A DNA stretch of 64,000 nucleotides, taken from NCBI GenBank assembly GCA_905116865.2, contig CAJHNH020001580.1, forward strand, positions 523,196 through 587,195, given 5' to 3'. Numbering within the stretch: position 1 is the stretch's first letter; every line of letters starts with the position of its first letter. This document shows positions 1-12,300 of this stretch, in pieces. The notes beneath the pieces are model-generated. The model had not been told where the DNA came from. It saw only the letters and a program-made list of their open reading frames with translations, and did no database searches. Source of the stretch: Candidula unifasciata. Lineage: Eukaryota; Mollusca; Gastropoda; Stylommatophora; Geomitridae. Position numbers and translations under genes: made by a program.

Positions 1-290
1 TAGACATCATAATCAATCGGCTGGTCCCTTACAGAACGTTGCTCTCAGCATGACACACCTGCAAGTCTCTCTTTCTCTAGCCATATCTCCAGCCCTATGT
101 GCTTTCAAAGCCAATGCATCTTCAGTGTCTTGTATCCACGGTCTGCCTCTGCCATGTTTTCCAGAAACTAACCTCTGCCACCGTTGTCTCCAGGCCATCC
201 TGAAGTTCAACATGACCAAACTACCTCAGCTTTCAAGACAGGATACTGTTTGTGGGCCAATTCTCCTCGATGCTGAAATAATTTAGGATG
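1..290 (-). mobile_element. LINE 3' end fragment (RTE-like)
   Basis: The minus-strand frame 219-13 reads SGKHGRGRPWIQDTEDA and ends with MLRATFCKGPAD, the C-terminal tail of an RTE-type reverse transcriptase ORF. The same tail recurs on the plus strand at about 6240-6360. Cut by the window edge and degenerate. Confidence 0.6.
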
Positions 291-694
291 TCAGTATTTT
301 TCTTCTTCTGAATCCACGGTAATCTAAGAATTTTCCTGTAGCATTTCAGTTCAAAAGCTCCAATTAAAAACAAACTGTTTTTCTTTTACTAAGACACACG
401 GAATGAAAAGACAAAGTGACTAACACTGTTCTTGCCAGTGACAGATCGGTCTTAACCTTCTAAATCCAAATTTGTAGACAAATTGGCAGTCAATAGATGA
501 TATGGTCAGTGTCACACCGGCCACTTCACTTGGCATTTCCTGGTCCCACAAACAAAAAAGACACAGACTCAAATCCAAGAATTTTGGTCCAACAGGCAAG
601 TAGCTAGCCACTGGGCTACCATGACTTCCCATCATCACTGCACTTTGGGTCACCAGTTGCTGTTGACCATGTGGTCAGCTCCCTCCACCTGTGT

Positions 695-800
695 CGGTCA
701 GATGCAATGGACATGGTTTAGACAACAGATCAATGTCATGGCACAAGGGTAATAACCCGTAAGTGCTCTGTTCTACTTCGGACTCAAGCCTGAACCCGAA
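695..800 (-). mobile_element. SINE family D, 3' part
   Basis: The reverse complement matches 60650-60735 (GAGCACxTAxGGGTTAxTACC and TGTGCCATGAxxTTGATC). Truncated copy. The flanking 290-690 has no recognisable gene. Confidence 0.5.
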
Positions 801-1254
801 GAATTTCAGAACAGTGCACGAACTCCGTAGCACCTGCAAGGATCCTGAAATACTTCAAGTAGATTTTTAACTCAAAATTTTGCCCGGGCAGCACCTTTAG
901 GCTACTCTTTTATATTTTCAACTGCCAAGGTATTTTTTTTCGTCTGTAAGAATACACATGGGCGTCTGATCTTACTACCCAGTGATAAGGGGAAATTACT
1001 AGAAGTCCACTTGAAAAAATCCCGGCCTTTACCGGTACCTTCAGCACCTGCGGACGCCATGCCTCGAGACCATGCTGCCCCAAATGGACTTGATGTTTGC
1101 AGCCTGTCCATTCACCCAAATTCTGCCTGCTCTCTCCCCCTCTTTAAAGCCCTATAGAGTGGATCCAGACCCAACAGTCCTTCTGCTCTTTCTCTAGTTT
1201 CTTAGCGTTAAGAGTCCACGGAATTATAAGGATGCGTTTTTCCTACATTTTAAG

Positions 1255-1700
1255 TGATAAAATCGGCCTCAGTTTGGATAATGGAAAGACAGAAGTAATG
1301 GTGATTTCCAAGAAAAGAATAGTGCCTAAATGTATAATAGAGTCAAAGGCATCATTTTAGGTCAAGTATAGAAATTTAAGTATCTAGGCACAAGGATACC
1401 ATCCGATGGACGATGTATCACAGAGATGAAGAATAGAATGAGACAAGCCAAAACTGCCTTTTATAAAATGAAGAACATTTTGTGCTTCAAATCCATGTCA
1501 TTGGAGGGTAGGAACAAAAATTCTCACAAGCTATATAGAACCAGATTTAACATATGTGAATCCTGGACAATAAGCAAGCTGAACAAAATCGTGAGGCCTC
1601 GGAGATGTACTTTTCCAGAAGAATCCTTAGAATTCTTTGGACAGTTAAGAAGAGCAACCAAGATGTTTTGAAACAGGCAGTTGCTCGAAGACAACTTAGC
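1255..1700 (+). mobile_element. LINE reverse-transcriptase fragment (3' part)
   Basis: Broken frames read GLSLDNGKTEVMVISKKRIV, then a region around TKMKNRMRQAKTAFYKMKNIL and CESWTISKLNKI. These are the segment after the RT catalytic core in RTE-like elements. Several stops. Confidence 0.6.
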
Positions 1701-1724
1701 AAGGGTTAATTGCATATCCTTTAC

Positions 1725-1945
1725 AGACGTTGCAGAACCGACCCCAACAGCCCCTGGCTGTTGTGTGGTTTTTCTCGGCAAATTTACGTCCAGTAGTTTG
1801 CCACTCTTTTTGGACGGTCGGCTTTCTTGATACCACTGTCAAAACCAACGCAAGGCGCCTGCCCCGCAGCTGAAATCGAACTCGGCATTCTGGCATTACG
1901 AAGCGTTCGCATCGACTTAGCCACAGAGCCGACGACAACTTACCA
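1725..1945 (-). mobile_element. SINE family C (tRNA-derived)
   Basis: Matches 27665-27885 over about 220 bp. On the minus strand the head has a tRNA-like A box (TGGCTAAGTCG-type) and a B box near CGAGTTCGATTTC. Degenerate. Confidence 0.55.
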
Positions 1946-1999
1946 CAAACATCAAAAAGAGACAGTCATCATTTTTTGGTCATATTATGAGAAATCACT

Positions 2000-2915
2000 G
2001 GGGATTGTAAAGAGTTGATAAAGCCAGGGTTTTCTGTAGACAGGTCAGGAATGTAAACATTTGGGTTCACTGGGAGACAGTGGAGCAAAACCCAATGGGG
2101 ACATGAGTATTGTGGATGTCACAGATATTGTGCGATTAATGTGTCGACAGCACGAGTGGGTTGGGAACCTCAAGTGTTGGCGAGAATGTGAGACCAACCT
2201 GTAACTAATCACCGGTGGGAAGAGCCCTGTGGTATTTCGAATCAGTCAGTTGCTTTCAGTTCATCTTATTGTGTGGACGTATTGTTGGAGTCCAGTGGTT
2301 CAAGACACAGGCATGGACTGTATTTTAGCAATGTTTCATTCTTTCGTGAACTCAAGTTGGATGTCAGAATTCTGTCAATTTGATTTCTAGAATGGATGGT
2401 TGTGCAGCCCATGTGTTTGTGGGGTCGGCATTGTTGCAGCTATGCGGCATGTGGTATCCGTAAGGGCATAGAAAGTGCGGGGACCTGATGTGTGTTGACC
2501 AATGTGGAATTGTGATGGGGAGGCATGTGAGGCAGATTGACGGGATGTTAGGGATGTTTCAATGAGTGGCTAGGGTAGCAGACAGGAGGTCAGGAGACTT
2601 TCACCAAGTGGTGCATCTACCTTGAGTCTTTGGGTGGTGGGGGTCTTTAGAGGACAAACCATCAGAAGATTGTCACTGCACATTACATGGATGTGTCTGC
2701 GCGATCAGGTGAGAGTTGCCCGTAGCAGGCACCTGATACATAGTTTTCTGGGGTGTCTCGTCCATGTCTGCAGTAACTGCCAATGTGAGTATTTGGAAGG
2801 CAGTAGACAACTTGAAAGCGTGCCATCGATTATCCATTCATAATCGTCGCAATGTGTTCGCCCAAAAATGAGGAGACTGATTGCACTATCAGATCATACT
2901 TGGCGTGGTGAATTA
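2000..2915. other. No recognisable gene
   Basis: About 900 bp, GT-rich on the plus strand, with only short chance frames and no match to the other repeats in the window that I could see. Confidence 0.5.
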
Positions 2916-2918
2916 TGT

Positions 2919-3048
2919 TACAGTACTGGTAGACAGTGTTAATTTACAGTACTGGTAGACACTGTTAATTTACAGTACTGGTAGACACTGTTAATTTACA
3001 GTACTGGTAGACAATGTTAATTTACAGTACTGGTAGACAATGTTAATG
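2919..3048. repeat. 27-bp minisatellite, about 5 copies
   Basis: Unit TACAGTACTGGTAGACACTG plus TTAATTT, nearly identical copies. Confidence 0.9.
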
Positions 3049-3194
3049 CTTACTATAAGATATGTTATGTGTGCCTGGCCGATGATGCTTTTGTTGGGTT
3101 GGCCATGGTTAATTTCCATTATAATCACCATCAGCATGTGCCATGCCAAGGAAAGTGGGTGACATGGTTAGTGGAAAGAGGAAGTCCAGTGTGT

Positions 3195-3480
3195 AGGACA
3201 GACATTTTTATAACCGAATCCTCAAGATACTCGGCCAGCGTGCAGTGTATCCCCAATTGCACACATCAGGAACATGCTGTGACCACTGAAAAGGTTTTGG
3301 GAAAGAGAGACAGAGGAAGACAGCATGAGAAGATTCTTGACAGTCTTTTGTCATGGGATGAAGGGGCGTCAACACATGGACTGATACACGCAGGTGCAGA
3401 CCACAGAAAGGCGTGATTGCCCATGCCAGTCGGCAAGGCACTTGATGATGACGGAGATTCCCCCCCACACTGAATGTACA
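3195..3480 (+). mobile_element. LINE 3' end fragment
   Basis: The frame contains GKRDRGRQHEKILDSLLSWD and then IHAGADHRKA, the C-terminal tail of an RT ORF. It is related to 4790-4990 (plus) and 29440-29780 (minus). Confidence 0.6.
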
Positions 3481-3689
3481 TATAAACATCAAAAACTAAA
3501 TGAGTCAGGCCAATTGTTGTATCTTACATCAATATATAATTCTGATTGAGACATTGGTAACAAATACAAGATAACACAGAAGAGCCAGTAATACTTAATT
3601 CTGATTAACATGACTGTATCACATGACTGTATCACATGACTTGCTGCAGGACCTTATTACAGACTGAATACAAGTAAGTAAAGGATTCT

Positions 3690-3935
3690 TTTTTTCACAC
3701 TTTCAGGCGTATTGGGCACATAGAGCTAGACCTATATTTTACACACACTTGGCAGATGATGAGGTCAATATCGCGCCAATTGCCTTTACTTCCCCTGCTA
3801 CCCATTTAAGGCTGGGTCAACCTGGGAGCCAAGGTCATTTTTGCAAACAATTCTGGCTCCATCAGGACCTGAACCCAGGATCATCACATCTGCAGGTGAG
3901 AGACTAGCCACTTCACCACGGCTGCTCTCGTGGAT
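3690..3935 (-). mobile_element. SINE family A, near full length
   Basis: Minus-strand order: tRNA-like head (GTGGTGAAGTGGCTAG, then GGGTTCAGGTCC as B box), the TGGCTCCCAGGTTGACCCAG core, GGGAAGTAAAGGCAATTGG, and the TAGGTCTAGCTCTATGTGCC end. Same family as 34650-34915. Confidence 0.75.
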
Positions 3936-4149
3936 TCAATACAGAGTTGTGGCCTGTTGTCAGCAAATAGCAAGATGTTAACTACATTACCCACTGAGTA
4001 CGGACTGGGCTGTTTAAAACAAACATTTGTCTAGCAGAATCTACCCAGTGAACCACTGTCAAAAAATAAAAAGTCATAACAATTATGATTGTTTTCTCTG
4101 TCATGATGTTCCCGATGGAACATAGGCCCTCAAACAGATAGTCTTCTTC

Positions 4150-5000
4150 TTCTGCTTACAGTTATGCCATTCGGAGTTGGCAGATATGTCTTCCAACCAA
4201 ACTGGGACTTTACAAAACATTAAACAAGGTGTTAGACAGGTATATGTACTATCTCCAGGTTTATCAAATTTGTAGTGAAATAATAATTAGATCTATACAT
4301 GGTTTGTCAAGAATATCGGTGACCAACCAACGATATGCTGACAATATAGTTTTGATCACTGAAAATGAAACACAACTGAGAGAAATAATTGTTAATGGAA
4401 GTGAAAACAAGGGTTTAAGTTTGAACAGCAGAAAAACAGTAAAAATGGTAATTACAAAGAAAACCGTTAAATGTAGAATAGCTCTAACAAAGGCTGCATT
4501 TTACAAAATGATGAATATTTTACGCAACCTTTTCCTTGTCAATTGAGATGAGAAGGAGAATTCTTAAAAGCTAAATAAATCCTATTTTGTTATATAGAAA
4601 TGAATTAAGGACAGTTGACAGATTGGTGAAAAAATTATTTGGAAGCTGCAGAGATGTTTTATAGACACATGATAAGAACTTCCTAAGCAGATACAAAGAG
4701 TAATGAAGACGTCTTGAAAGAAACTGACTCATGAAGAGAACTGATTGCCCACATCAGAAAGAGAGTCTTTGGTCATGTTTTGAGAAAACAAATAAATTGT
4801 GACAGCGGGAAAGTTGGAGGGGAGGAGAGGCAGAGGGAGGCAGAGAGAAAAGATTCTGAATAGTCTGACATCATGGCACGAAGGATCATCTGCATCAGTG
4901 TTTATTGAAAGTACACGAGACAGAAGATTGTGCATGGACATGATAGCAATGCTACCCAGCATGGACTTTAAGATGAAGAAGAAGATATGTCTATCCAAAA
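4150..5000 (+). mobile_element. LINE fragment with reverse-transcriptase core
   Basis: Reads QRYADNIVLITENETQLREI (altered catalytic YADD box), GLSLNSRKTVKMVITKK, then the C-terminal tail ending near 4990. Frames are broken. Confidence 0.7.
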
Positions 5001-5020
5001 CCTTCTGTGTAGTGTACCGT

Positions 5021-5285
5021 TCTGATACAGATTATCTTCCATAGCTTGTGGTGTTGGTAGCATGTCAGTCTACAAACTTCTGTCTTGTGCACTTTCATTC
5101 AGTTCTGATACAGATTATCTTCCATAGCTTGTGGTGTTGATAGCATGTCAGTCTAAAAACTTCTGTCTTGTGCACTTTCAATCAGTTCTGATACAGATGA
5201 TCCTACACACCTTGTGGCATTTGTAGTCATGTCTATCCACAACCTTCTGTCTGATGTCATTGAAATAAATTCTGACACTGATGAT
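5021..5285. repeat. About 84-bp imperfect tandem repeat, 3 copies
   Basis: Copies begin at TTCTGATACAGATTATCTTC (5022, 5104) and a diverged third near 5186. Confidence 0.7.
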
Positions 5286-5714
5286 TTCCTATGCTATGAT
5301 GTCAGTGTCCAGCATCTTCTCTTTTGGTCAGCCTCTGCCTTTCCCAATGTTATAATGTACTCCAGTTTTCTCTTTCTCAGAACATGATCACAGAGATTAG
5401 ACTGTCTCCAAAGCTCATACTAAGCTTTATACAGACCCTGCTAATAGTCAGATTTGGCAGCTGAAGTTTTCTAAAGGACGAGACAACCACTGATGGCAAA
5501 CCTTCTTTATTTACCTCTTGTGACAAACATGATTTAGTTTGACTATCTTTGCTCCGCATAAGAACCCCAGCAATAGACAGACAATAATCCTGGTGATACA
5601 AGGTTGCTCTTTCTGTCTGACTGGCCTTCTTGTTTCTAGTTGGTGTTTGCAGGTCTGCCAATCTCTTCACTGTCTTCTTGTTCTTCTCCCCACCATCCCC
5701 GATATTTCGGCCAC

Positions 5715-5925
5715 ATGACACTCACTGAAGAAAACCATACAAGAAGGAAAAGTTGAAGGCAAGTGAGCAAGAGATGGACAGCAACATATGTGGGAGGACT
5801 ACATCAAGACACAGATGAACAGCAGTCTCAGGAAGTGTACAATCAGGACAAAAGACAAGAGCATGTTGGAGATCCACTGCAGCCAACCTACAGTGTGAAG
5901 ATGGCACCTGACTGATTTATGTGGT
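5715..5925 (+). mobile_element. LINE 3' end (same family as 54.1-57.5 kb)
   Basis: Reads KVEGKRARGRQRQQW-like residues and ends GTGTGAAGATGGCACCTGA, matching the 3' end of the LINE at 57340-57520. Confidence 0.6.
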
Positions 5926-5929
5926 TTAA

Positions 5930-6365
5930 CACAGAAACAAATTACAACATTAACACAAGCTAGTCAACTAACCATAGCAATGCAAAGATTGAACAGCCTT
6001 AGAAGTCTATGGTTAAGCACCACCAAGGAGATCAAAATTAGAATTTTGAGAGCATGCATCTTCCCTGTGGCTACATACGGATGTGAATCTTAGTCCTTGG
6101 GAAAGAGAAAAGGGGCTTTAGAGCTGAAATGCTATAGAAAGATTCTCAGAATATCTTGGACAAAGAAGAGGAGAAATTATAGCAGAAGGCATGGTACCAG
6201 GAAGGAGGGGCAGGGCCCAACTGACACGAAGATGGGCACATGATATAAGTGACTCCTTGAGTATGAAAGTACATGAGGCGGGAGAACTGGCGAGAGATCT
6301 AGTTTCTTACAGGCAGACTGTGATGAGAGCGACGTTCTGCAAAGGACCTGCTACATGAGGATGAT
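5930..6365 (+). mobile_element. LINE 3' fragment
   Basis: Reads IKIRILRACIFPVATYGCES, then the 3' tail shared with 1-290 (minus), ending CAAAGGACCTGCTACATGA. Confidence 0.6.
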
Positions 6366-6669
6366 GATGAGTCAACTAGCAAAAGACAGGAAACGGAATG
6401 TAATGCTTCTCTGTGACACTTGTAAGCATAAGCAGTAATTCTAAAAAGATCAAAAGTGAGTGGCTTAAAATTTTTCATTAAACTATGAATATCTACAGTC
6501 TATGTTTTTGGAGTACACCTTATGTTTCCTTGTATTGTCTCATAATTTTCAACTGTGTTTATTCAAAGTGACATAGTTTTCTGTGTAGAAGAGTTCAGTA
6601 ATTCGGTCATTAGTTTCAGCGTATTTTTACTGAAAAGTTTTTATGGCAGCGTAAACAAAATGACAATTA

Positions 6670-7045
6670 GAAAATCAAACTGAGTCTCTGGAAATGTGGA
6701 CAGATAGACGAATTCGTTATGCATCATAGAAAAAAATCATCAAATACAGAGGTTCTGAAAAGACTAGGAATGAAATGACTGATGCTGAATATAATAAAAA
6801 AAAGATTTTTAAAAAATGAGACAAGTATTTTGCCATATTAAAAGACAATACTCTTATGAAAGCTATACCTGAGAGAAAAGTTGAAGGCAAATGAGCAAGA
6901 GACACACAGTGATACAAGTGCGGGGGATAACATCAAGAGATGAACAAACAGCAGTCTGAGAGAGCGTACATAAAGGGATAAAGACAGAACATTCTGGAAC
7001 TTCAGTGTGAAGATGGCACCCGGCTGATTGAAACAAAAGGGGCTG
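6670..7045 (+). mobile_element. LINE 3' end (same family as 54.1-57.5 kb)
   Basis: Begins like 57150 (AAATCxAACTGAGTCTCTGG) and ends GAAGATGGCACCCGGCTGAT. Small deletions relative to the longer copy. Confidence 0.6.
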
Positions 7046-7204
7046 GTCATTACACAGTCCATCTATTACTGTTACAATATACACTGGCAATGAAATTAGA
7101 ATTTTAGAAAACTATTAAATATGACATATGACATTTAACAAGTTTTGGAGGTGATCTGTGAGCAAGACACCACCGTTAACAGTCACATAAAAACATCTTA
7201 ACAT

Positions 7205-8180
7205 CATCATCATCATGTGCCTTGATGAATGGCGTAGGCGTTCATGCATCTCCACAGATCTCTCTCCATTGTTCTCTGGATCAGTTCCACCAATGATGTC
7301 CCTCCATCACAGTCCAGCCATCATCATCTCTCTTGGTCTGCCTCTCCCTCTTCTACCATTGATCTTCCCAGTTGTTACAACACTCCCCATTGCCTCCCCC
7401 CTCATCACATGACCACAGAACAGTGCTTGTCTTTTCCTTATGGCTGTATATATTGATCTGCTTTCAAAAGCTTCTATCAAGGAATCCTCATTAGTTACTC
7501 TGGCAGTCCAAAGGATTTTTAACAAACGTCTAAAAAACCACATCTCTGTCACCTCCAAGGCCTTTCTAATTTGTGCATTTACATTCCATGATTCACTACC
7601 ATTCAGCGAGGTTCTTCAAAACATTTTAAAACTCTCTGGCTCTCAGGTCGACCCAGCGTTCAATGAGCACAGAGAATAGTCCTGGGAAGTAAAGGCGGCC
7701 GGCGTGATGCTGACCACATCACCCATCTAGTGCCGACTGGTCTATATAGGTCTAGCCCTATATGCCCTACACGCCTAAGGGCGTGGAAAGGGTCCTTTAC
7801 TTTTACTCTCCTTCGTACATCTAGAGAGGGACCTGCTGCACAAAATGTTCTTCATTCTGTGAAATGCAGCTTAACCTGGCCTATTCTGCTCCTAATTTCA
7901 GACACATTTCTTCCGTCTGATGTTATGATTGTACCCAGATATGTGAATTCATTGACTTGATTAACTTTTGTTGTAATATCACACTGTGGTTGTATTCTTT
8001 TCTTTGATATAACCATTACATCCGTTTTCTTTATATTCAAAGACAGACCCTTTTTTGCCTCTCCCTCACTGTCCAGCTGTTGTAGATCATGTGCATTTTC
8101 AGCTATCGGTACTGTGTCATCTGCATAACGTATGATGTTTATATTATAACCTCCCACTGTAATTATTGACATCTTAACTT
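7205..8180 (-). mobile_element. LINE 3' part interrupted by a SINE A
   Basis: The minus strand reads YNINIIRYADDTVPIAENAH (intact YADD), GLSLNIKKTDVMVISKKRIQ and FTYLGTIITSDGRNVSEIRS. After the interruption it reads LKILWTARVTNEDSL and GKINGRRGRGRPREMMMAG. SINE A sequence at 7640-7815 splits it. Among the better preserved LINE copies. Confidence 0.75.
7640..7815 (+). mobile_element. SINE family A inserted in a LINE
   Basis: CTCAGGTCGACCCAGC, GGGAAGTAAAGGCGGCC, TGCTGACCACATCACCC, TATAGGTCTAGCCCTATATG, then AAAGGGTCCTTTACTTTTAC. Lacks the tRNA-like head. Confidence 0.7.
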
Positions 8181-8399
8181 AAAGGTTAAAATAAACATTT
8201 CAGATAAAACTACACAAAATGTAAAAAAAAAAGAAATTTGAATTTACCTTCTTCTTCTTTTTCTGTTTGCCCTTGAAATGATGGCAGGCAAATTTGTGAT
8301 GTGATTTACACTTAAGGCTGCAATATCTGCATATTTCAATTAAACAAAATCTCAACAAATCGTTATAAGTCACCTTTTATATAGAGTGACCATCTGTCC

Positions 8400-8597
8400 C
8401 AATTGTTTAGGAGTGCGCCAGTTGTTTAGGAGTGCGCCAGTTGTTTAGGAGTGCGCCAGTTGTTTAGGAGTGCCCCAGTTGTTTAGGAGTGCCCCAGTTG
8501 TTTAGGAGTGCCCCAGTTGTTTAGGTGTGCCCCAGTTGTTTAGGTGTGCCCCAGTTGTTTAGGAGTGCCCCAGTTGTTTAGGTGTGCCCCAGTTGTA
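8400..8597. repeat. 19-bp minisatellite, about 10 copies
   Basis: Unit TTGTTTAGGAGTGCCCCAG with C/G and A/T variants. Confidence 0.9.
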
Positions 8598-8599
8598 CT

Positions 8600-9291
8600 G
8601 TTTGCAAAAAAACTGCCAATTGTCCTGTTTGACACAAAACTGTGAATACGCTCAAAAACAAAATATACACTTATAGTTGTAGACCTTATGAGACTTCATA
8701 GTTTTAAATACTTGTAATGCCTGAAATGTGGTGAAAGGCATTTTCATTGTAATATTAATAATTATTATCGCGTATACAATTTATATGCCAACTAAACACT
8801 CTCCTGTACTTAAAATATATTGTTCCTTAATTATTTAATTATATAATAATAATAATAAATTCTATAATACTTTTGTGTCTATGTGGGGGGGGGGGAAAGG
8901 GGGGGGGGGAGGGGCTGTTAAACTGACTTGCTTGGGACGTCTCATTTTCAGCTCAAAATATAAGTGGAATGTCATGTTTTCAGGATGTTATGGTCACCTT
9001 ACTTTTACAACATGCTTGTTTGGGGCCAGTGGGGTCTGTTCATCCTCTGCAGCAGGGGAATGAGCATTACTGGCATCCTTAAATACAGACAAGCCTGCTC
9101 TTGTAACATATCACTAGGTCCGATGCCATTTCTGGCAACAGATTTGTAGTCTTGGTCCGCACTAATGAGTGCTTGATCAGCTCTGGTAGTGTCTCAACTG
9201 CAGCAGCAGCAGCTTCTGTTTGCTGTGAACATCCTCATGGCTGCCAGTTACCTGTGTATTTTATACATGGTGTCTTCTGCTTTAAATGATG
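8600..9291 (-). other. TYSND1: Probable TYSND1 3' UTR and downstream flank
   Basis: Sequence after the SKL stop. No canonical AATAAA is visible on the minus strand; variants (ATTAAA near 8835, AATATA near 8815) are possible cleavage signals. A broken G-run (8885-8912) and AT-rich sequence follow. No gene is seen on either strand. Confidence 0.35.
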
Positions 9292-9326
9292 TTATAATTT
9301 GCTTCTCGTAAAACTCTCAGCTTCAT
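9292..9326 (-). CDS. TYSND1: TYSND1 coding exon 9 (terminal exon with SKL peroxisome signal)
   Basis: A poly-T tract leads into TTTTTTTTCAG|ATG. The 35-nt coding tail, in the phase left by exon 8, reads DEAESFTRSKL then TAA. The terminal SKL is the canonical PTS1 and is exactly what the family carries at its C-terminus. It lies 4 kb downstream of exon 8, beyond a Penelope element, a LINE and a 27-bp minisatellite. Confidence 0.9.
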
Positions 9327-12300
9327 CTGAAAAAAAAAAATGTTGCATTAATAAATTATGAAGTCTAACTACAACAAATACTGATGCTCTGCAATACCTA
9401 TAGATCACAGAAAACTGATTTATAAATAGTATTGTGTCTCACAAGCTGTTAAGGAGAAAAATAAAAAATAAAGCTTAAAAGATCTAAACTAAACAGCAAA
9501 GGTCACATCCGGAGTACAACAGAGAAGGACTACAAGAAAAATCACTCAGAGAAGTTTGCATATGAAATACAATGTAAAACTGACATTTTACATAAGCTGT
9601 CAGAGAAAACTGTTCACTAAACCTGGAGAGACATTAAGAATATAATTCAAATTACTGCAGTTAAGATGACAGGGTGTTATTTCCTCTAGCTTGGCTTAAG
9701 ACTTCTTTGTTAAAGAGTTCCAGAGAAATTTGCTGAAAAGCTCAACACAATGGGAAAGCAGAAAAACTGGCACAAAACAACACAACGTAACGTTTCGACC
9801 GGGCGGCCTTTTTCAAACATAAGTGAACTACACAAACGTAACAACGAGGAGATGAGAATATGTAGATCTCTAAGAGGTGACGTGAGCAACGTTTAAAAAA
9901 TGTGGTGTGGAATAAATGAATTAAAATAAAATAAACGATAGCTAAAAAATATAGTCACAAAAAATAATAAACAGTAGTAATGTTAATATATATAATATAA
10001 TACTGGGAATAAAAGAAATACAAATGTTAATGATATATAAATGATACTGACTGATAAGAAATAGAATAAAGTAATAATATGAAATAAAATAAAAGAGAAG
10101 AAAATAAAATAATTAACATTTAAAATGTCATAAGATAATTAGATGAAGGTATGTTGGATATTGATATCACTTGAACTAAGAACGCCTAGGCTATGGATGA
10201 GGCGATTTTCCAAAGCGAGGCGGGTAGTATGATCACCAGAGCATGATTTTAATGCTGTGACAGATATATCATCTTTACCGCTGTGGTCAGGGCTATTAAA
10301 TTGAAGAGGGATCGGTTTGAGTGTCTTCTTGTCAATATCGGAGAGGTGTTCCCGGAAACGATCAGCTAGCTTCCTGTCAGTTTCCCCAATGTATGCCTTG
10401 CTGCATCGTTTGCAGATAACTGCATAAATTACGTTGCGGGATTCGCAAGTAAAAGGTTCCCTTATTTGGAAAGAACCATTAGGGAAACTGACCGAAGAAG
10501 TCTGGAAAACAAAAGGACATGTCTTGCACGTGCTGCGTAAGCATTCAGTAGTTCCTAAAAGGAAGTGCTGTGTGGATCCGTGGGAGCGGCTTCGGACAAG
10601 TATGTCTTTGACTTTAACTTTGATTGCAGTCACCCCCATATTTTCACCATTTTGTTAAAGAATCATATTTCTAGCACTTCGACAGGATCCACCGTCCTAC
10701 ACTTTGGAAACTACTTAAAATTATGGTTTCCTTACAAAATTTATAAATGTCAAAAAATCTTTCTACAGTGAAACACGTTGCAGTGTAAGAATAGAATTCT
10801 GCAGCTCTGACTGGTTCCCAGTGGAAACAGGAGTGAAACAAGGCTGTGTCCTATCACTGATGCTCTTTGGAACAGCAATCGATTGGGTCATGAGGAAATG
10901 CACAAACAATACAAACATGGGCATCAAATGGGTTGACACAATTTTAGAAGACCTCGACTTTGCTGACGACATAATGCTTTTGAGTTCAACACACCTAGAT
11001 ATTCAAGAGAAAATAGACCATCTCCAAAATATTTAAGGAGAAGTTAGTTTCCAAATTATCACAGCAGTTCAGAGGACATCACACTAAACAATCACAGTCT
11101 TGAAAAAGTCAACAGCTTCACATACTCAGGGAGTAAGATGACATCCTCAGGGGATTCAGAGACAGAGATATCATTTAGAATCACACTGGTATCTGGTGCC
11201 TTTAACAAACTGTCAAACATCTGGAAGTCAAAGACACTCAGCAAACACATGAAACTTCAGATCTTCAACTCTTGTGTGATTCCAGTATCAACTTATGGAT
11301 GTGAGAGTAGGAAAGCAACAGTAGCTCTTGATAAAAATTTGACAATTCTGAAAACAGATGTCTTAGAAGAATACTGAATCTCCACTGGACAGATTTCAGA
11401 TCCAATACACAAATAAGACAAGAGACCAAGCCAGAAAATGTATAAAATTTTATAAGAAAGCGTCACTGGAATGATAAGTCAAGACTTCCCAATCAAGCCC
11501 TCATATGGACACCGGAAGGGAAAATAAAACAGGGAAGATCAAGAGAGACTGCATAGAGCTATCATCAGGGAAGGCTTAACTATGGGCCTAATGAATTTCC
11601 AAGACCTAAATCAGGTGGCAAAGAACCGCCAGACATGGAGAGCTATGACCTCTGCCCTATGCCCCACATTAGGCTCAAGAGGAAAGACTAACTAACTGCA
11701 GAAGAATGTCTTGGTGTAGCAACCATAAACAGAATGAACAGATGGTTCCCAAACAATGTGAAGAAGCAGTCACAAAGAAAAGAACATGCCAGGCAGATCT
11801 TTCTTGCCATGTTGCATCGGACATATGGTGCAAGACTTGTACAGAGCAGTCAGCACTCAATGGGTGATGCTGGCCAACTTTATTTCTCAGAACATTTTCT
11901 GGCATACATTATAGGCTGGACCAACCTGGCAGACATTATAGGCTGGACCAACCTGGCAGACATTATAGGCTGGACCAACCTGGCAGACATTATAGGCTGG
12001 ACCAACCTGGCAGACATTATAGGCTGGACCAACCTGGCAGACATTATAGGCTGGACCAACCTGGCAGACATTATAGGCTGGACCAACCTGGCAGACATTA
12101 TAGGCTGGACCAACCTGGCAGACATTATAGGCTGGACCAACCTGGCAGACATTATAGGCTGGACCAACCTGGCAGACATTATAGGCTGGACCAACCTGGC
12201 AGACATTATAGGCTGGACCAACCTGGCAGACATTATAGGCTGGACCAACCTGGCAGACATTATAGGCTGGACCAAACTGGCAGACATTATAGGCTGGACC

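Noticed and set aside
8880..8915. Long G-runs here and at many other sites as G-quadruplex regulators
   Set aside because: They are frequent, of varying length and without consistent placement relative to exons; may be microsatellites or sequencing-prone tracts.
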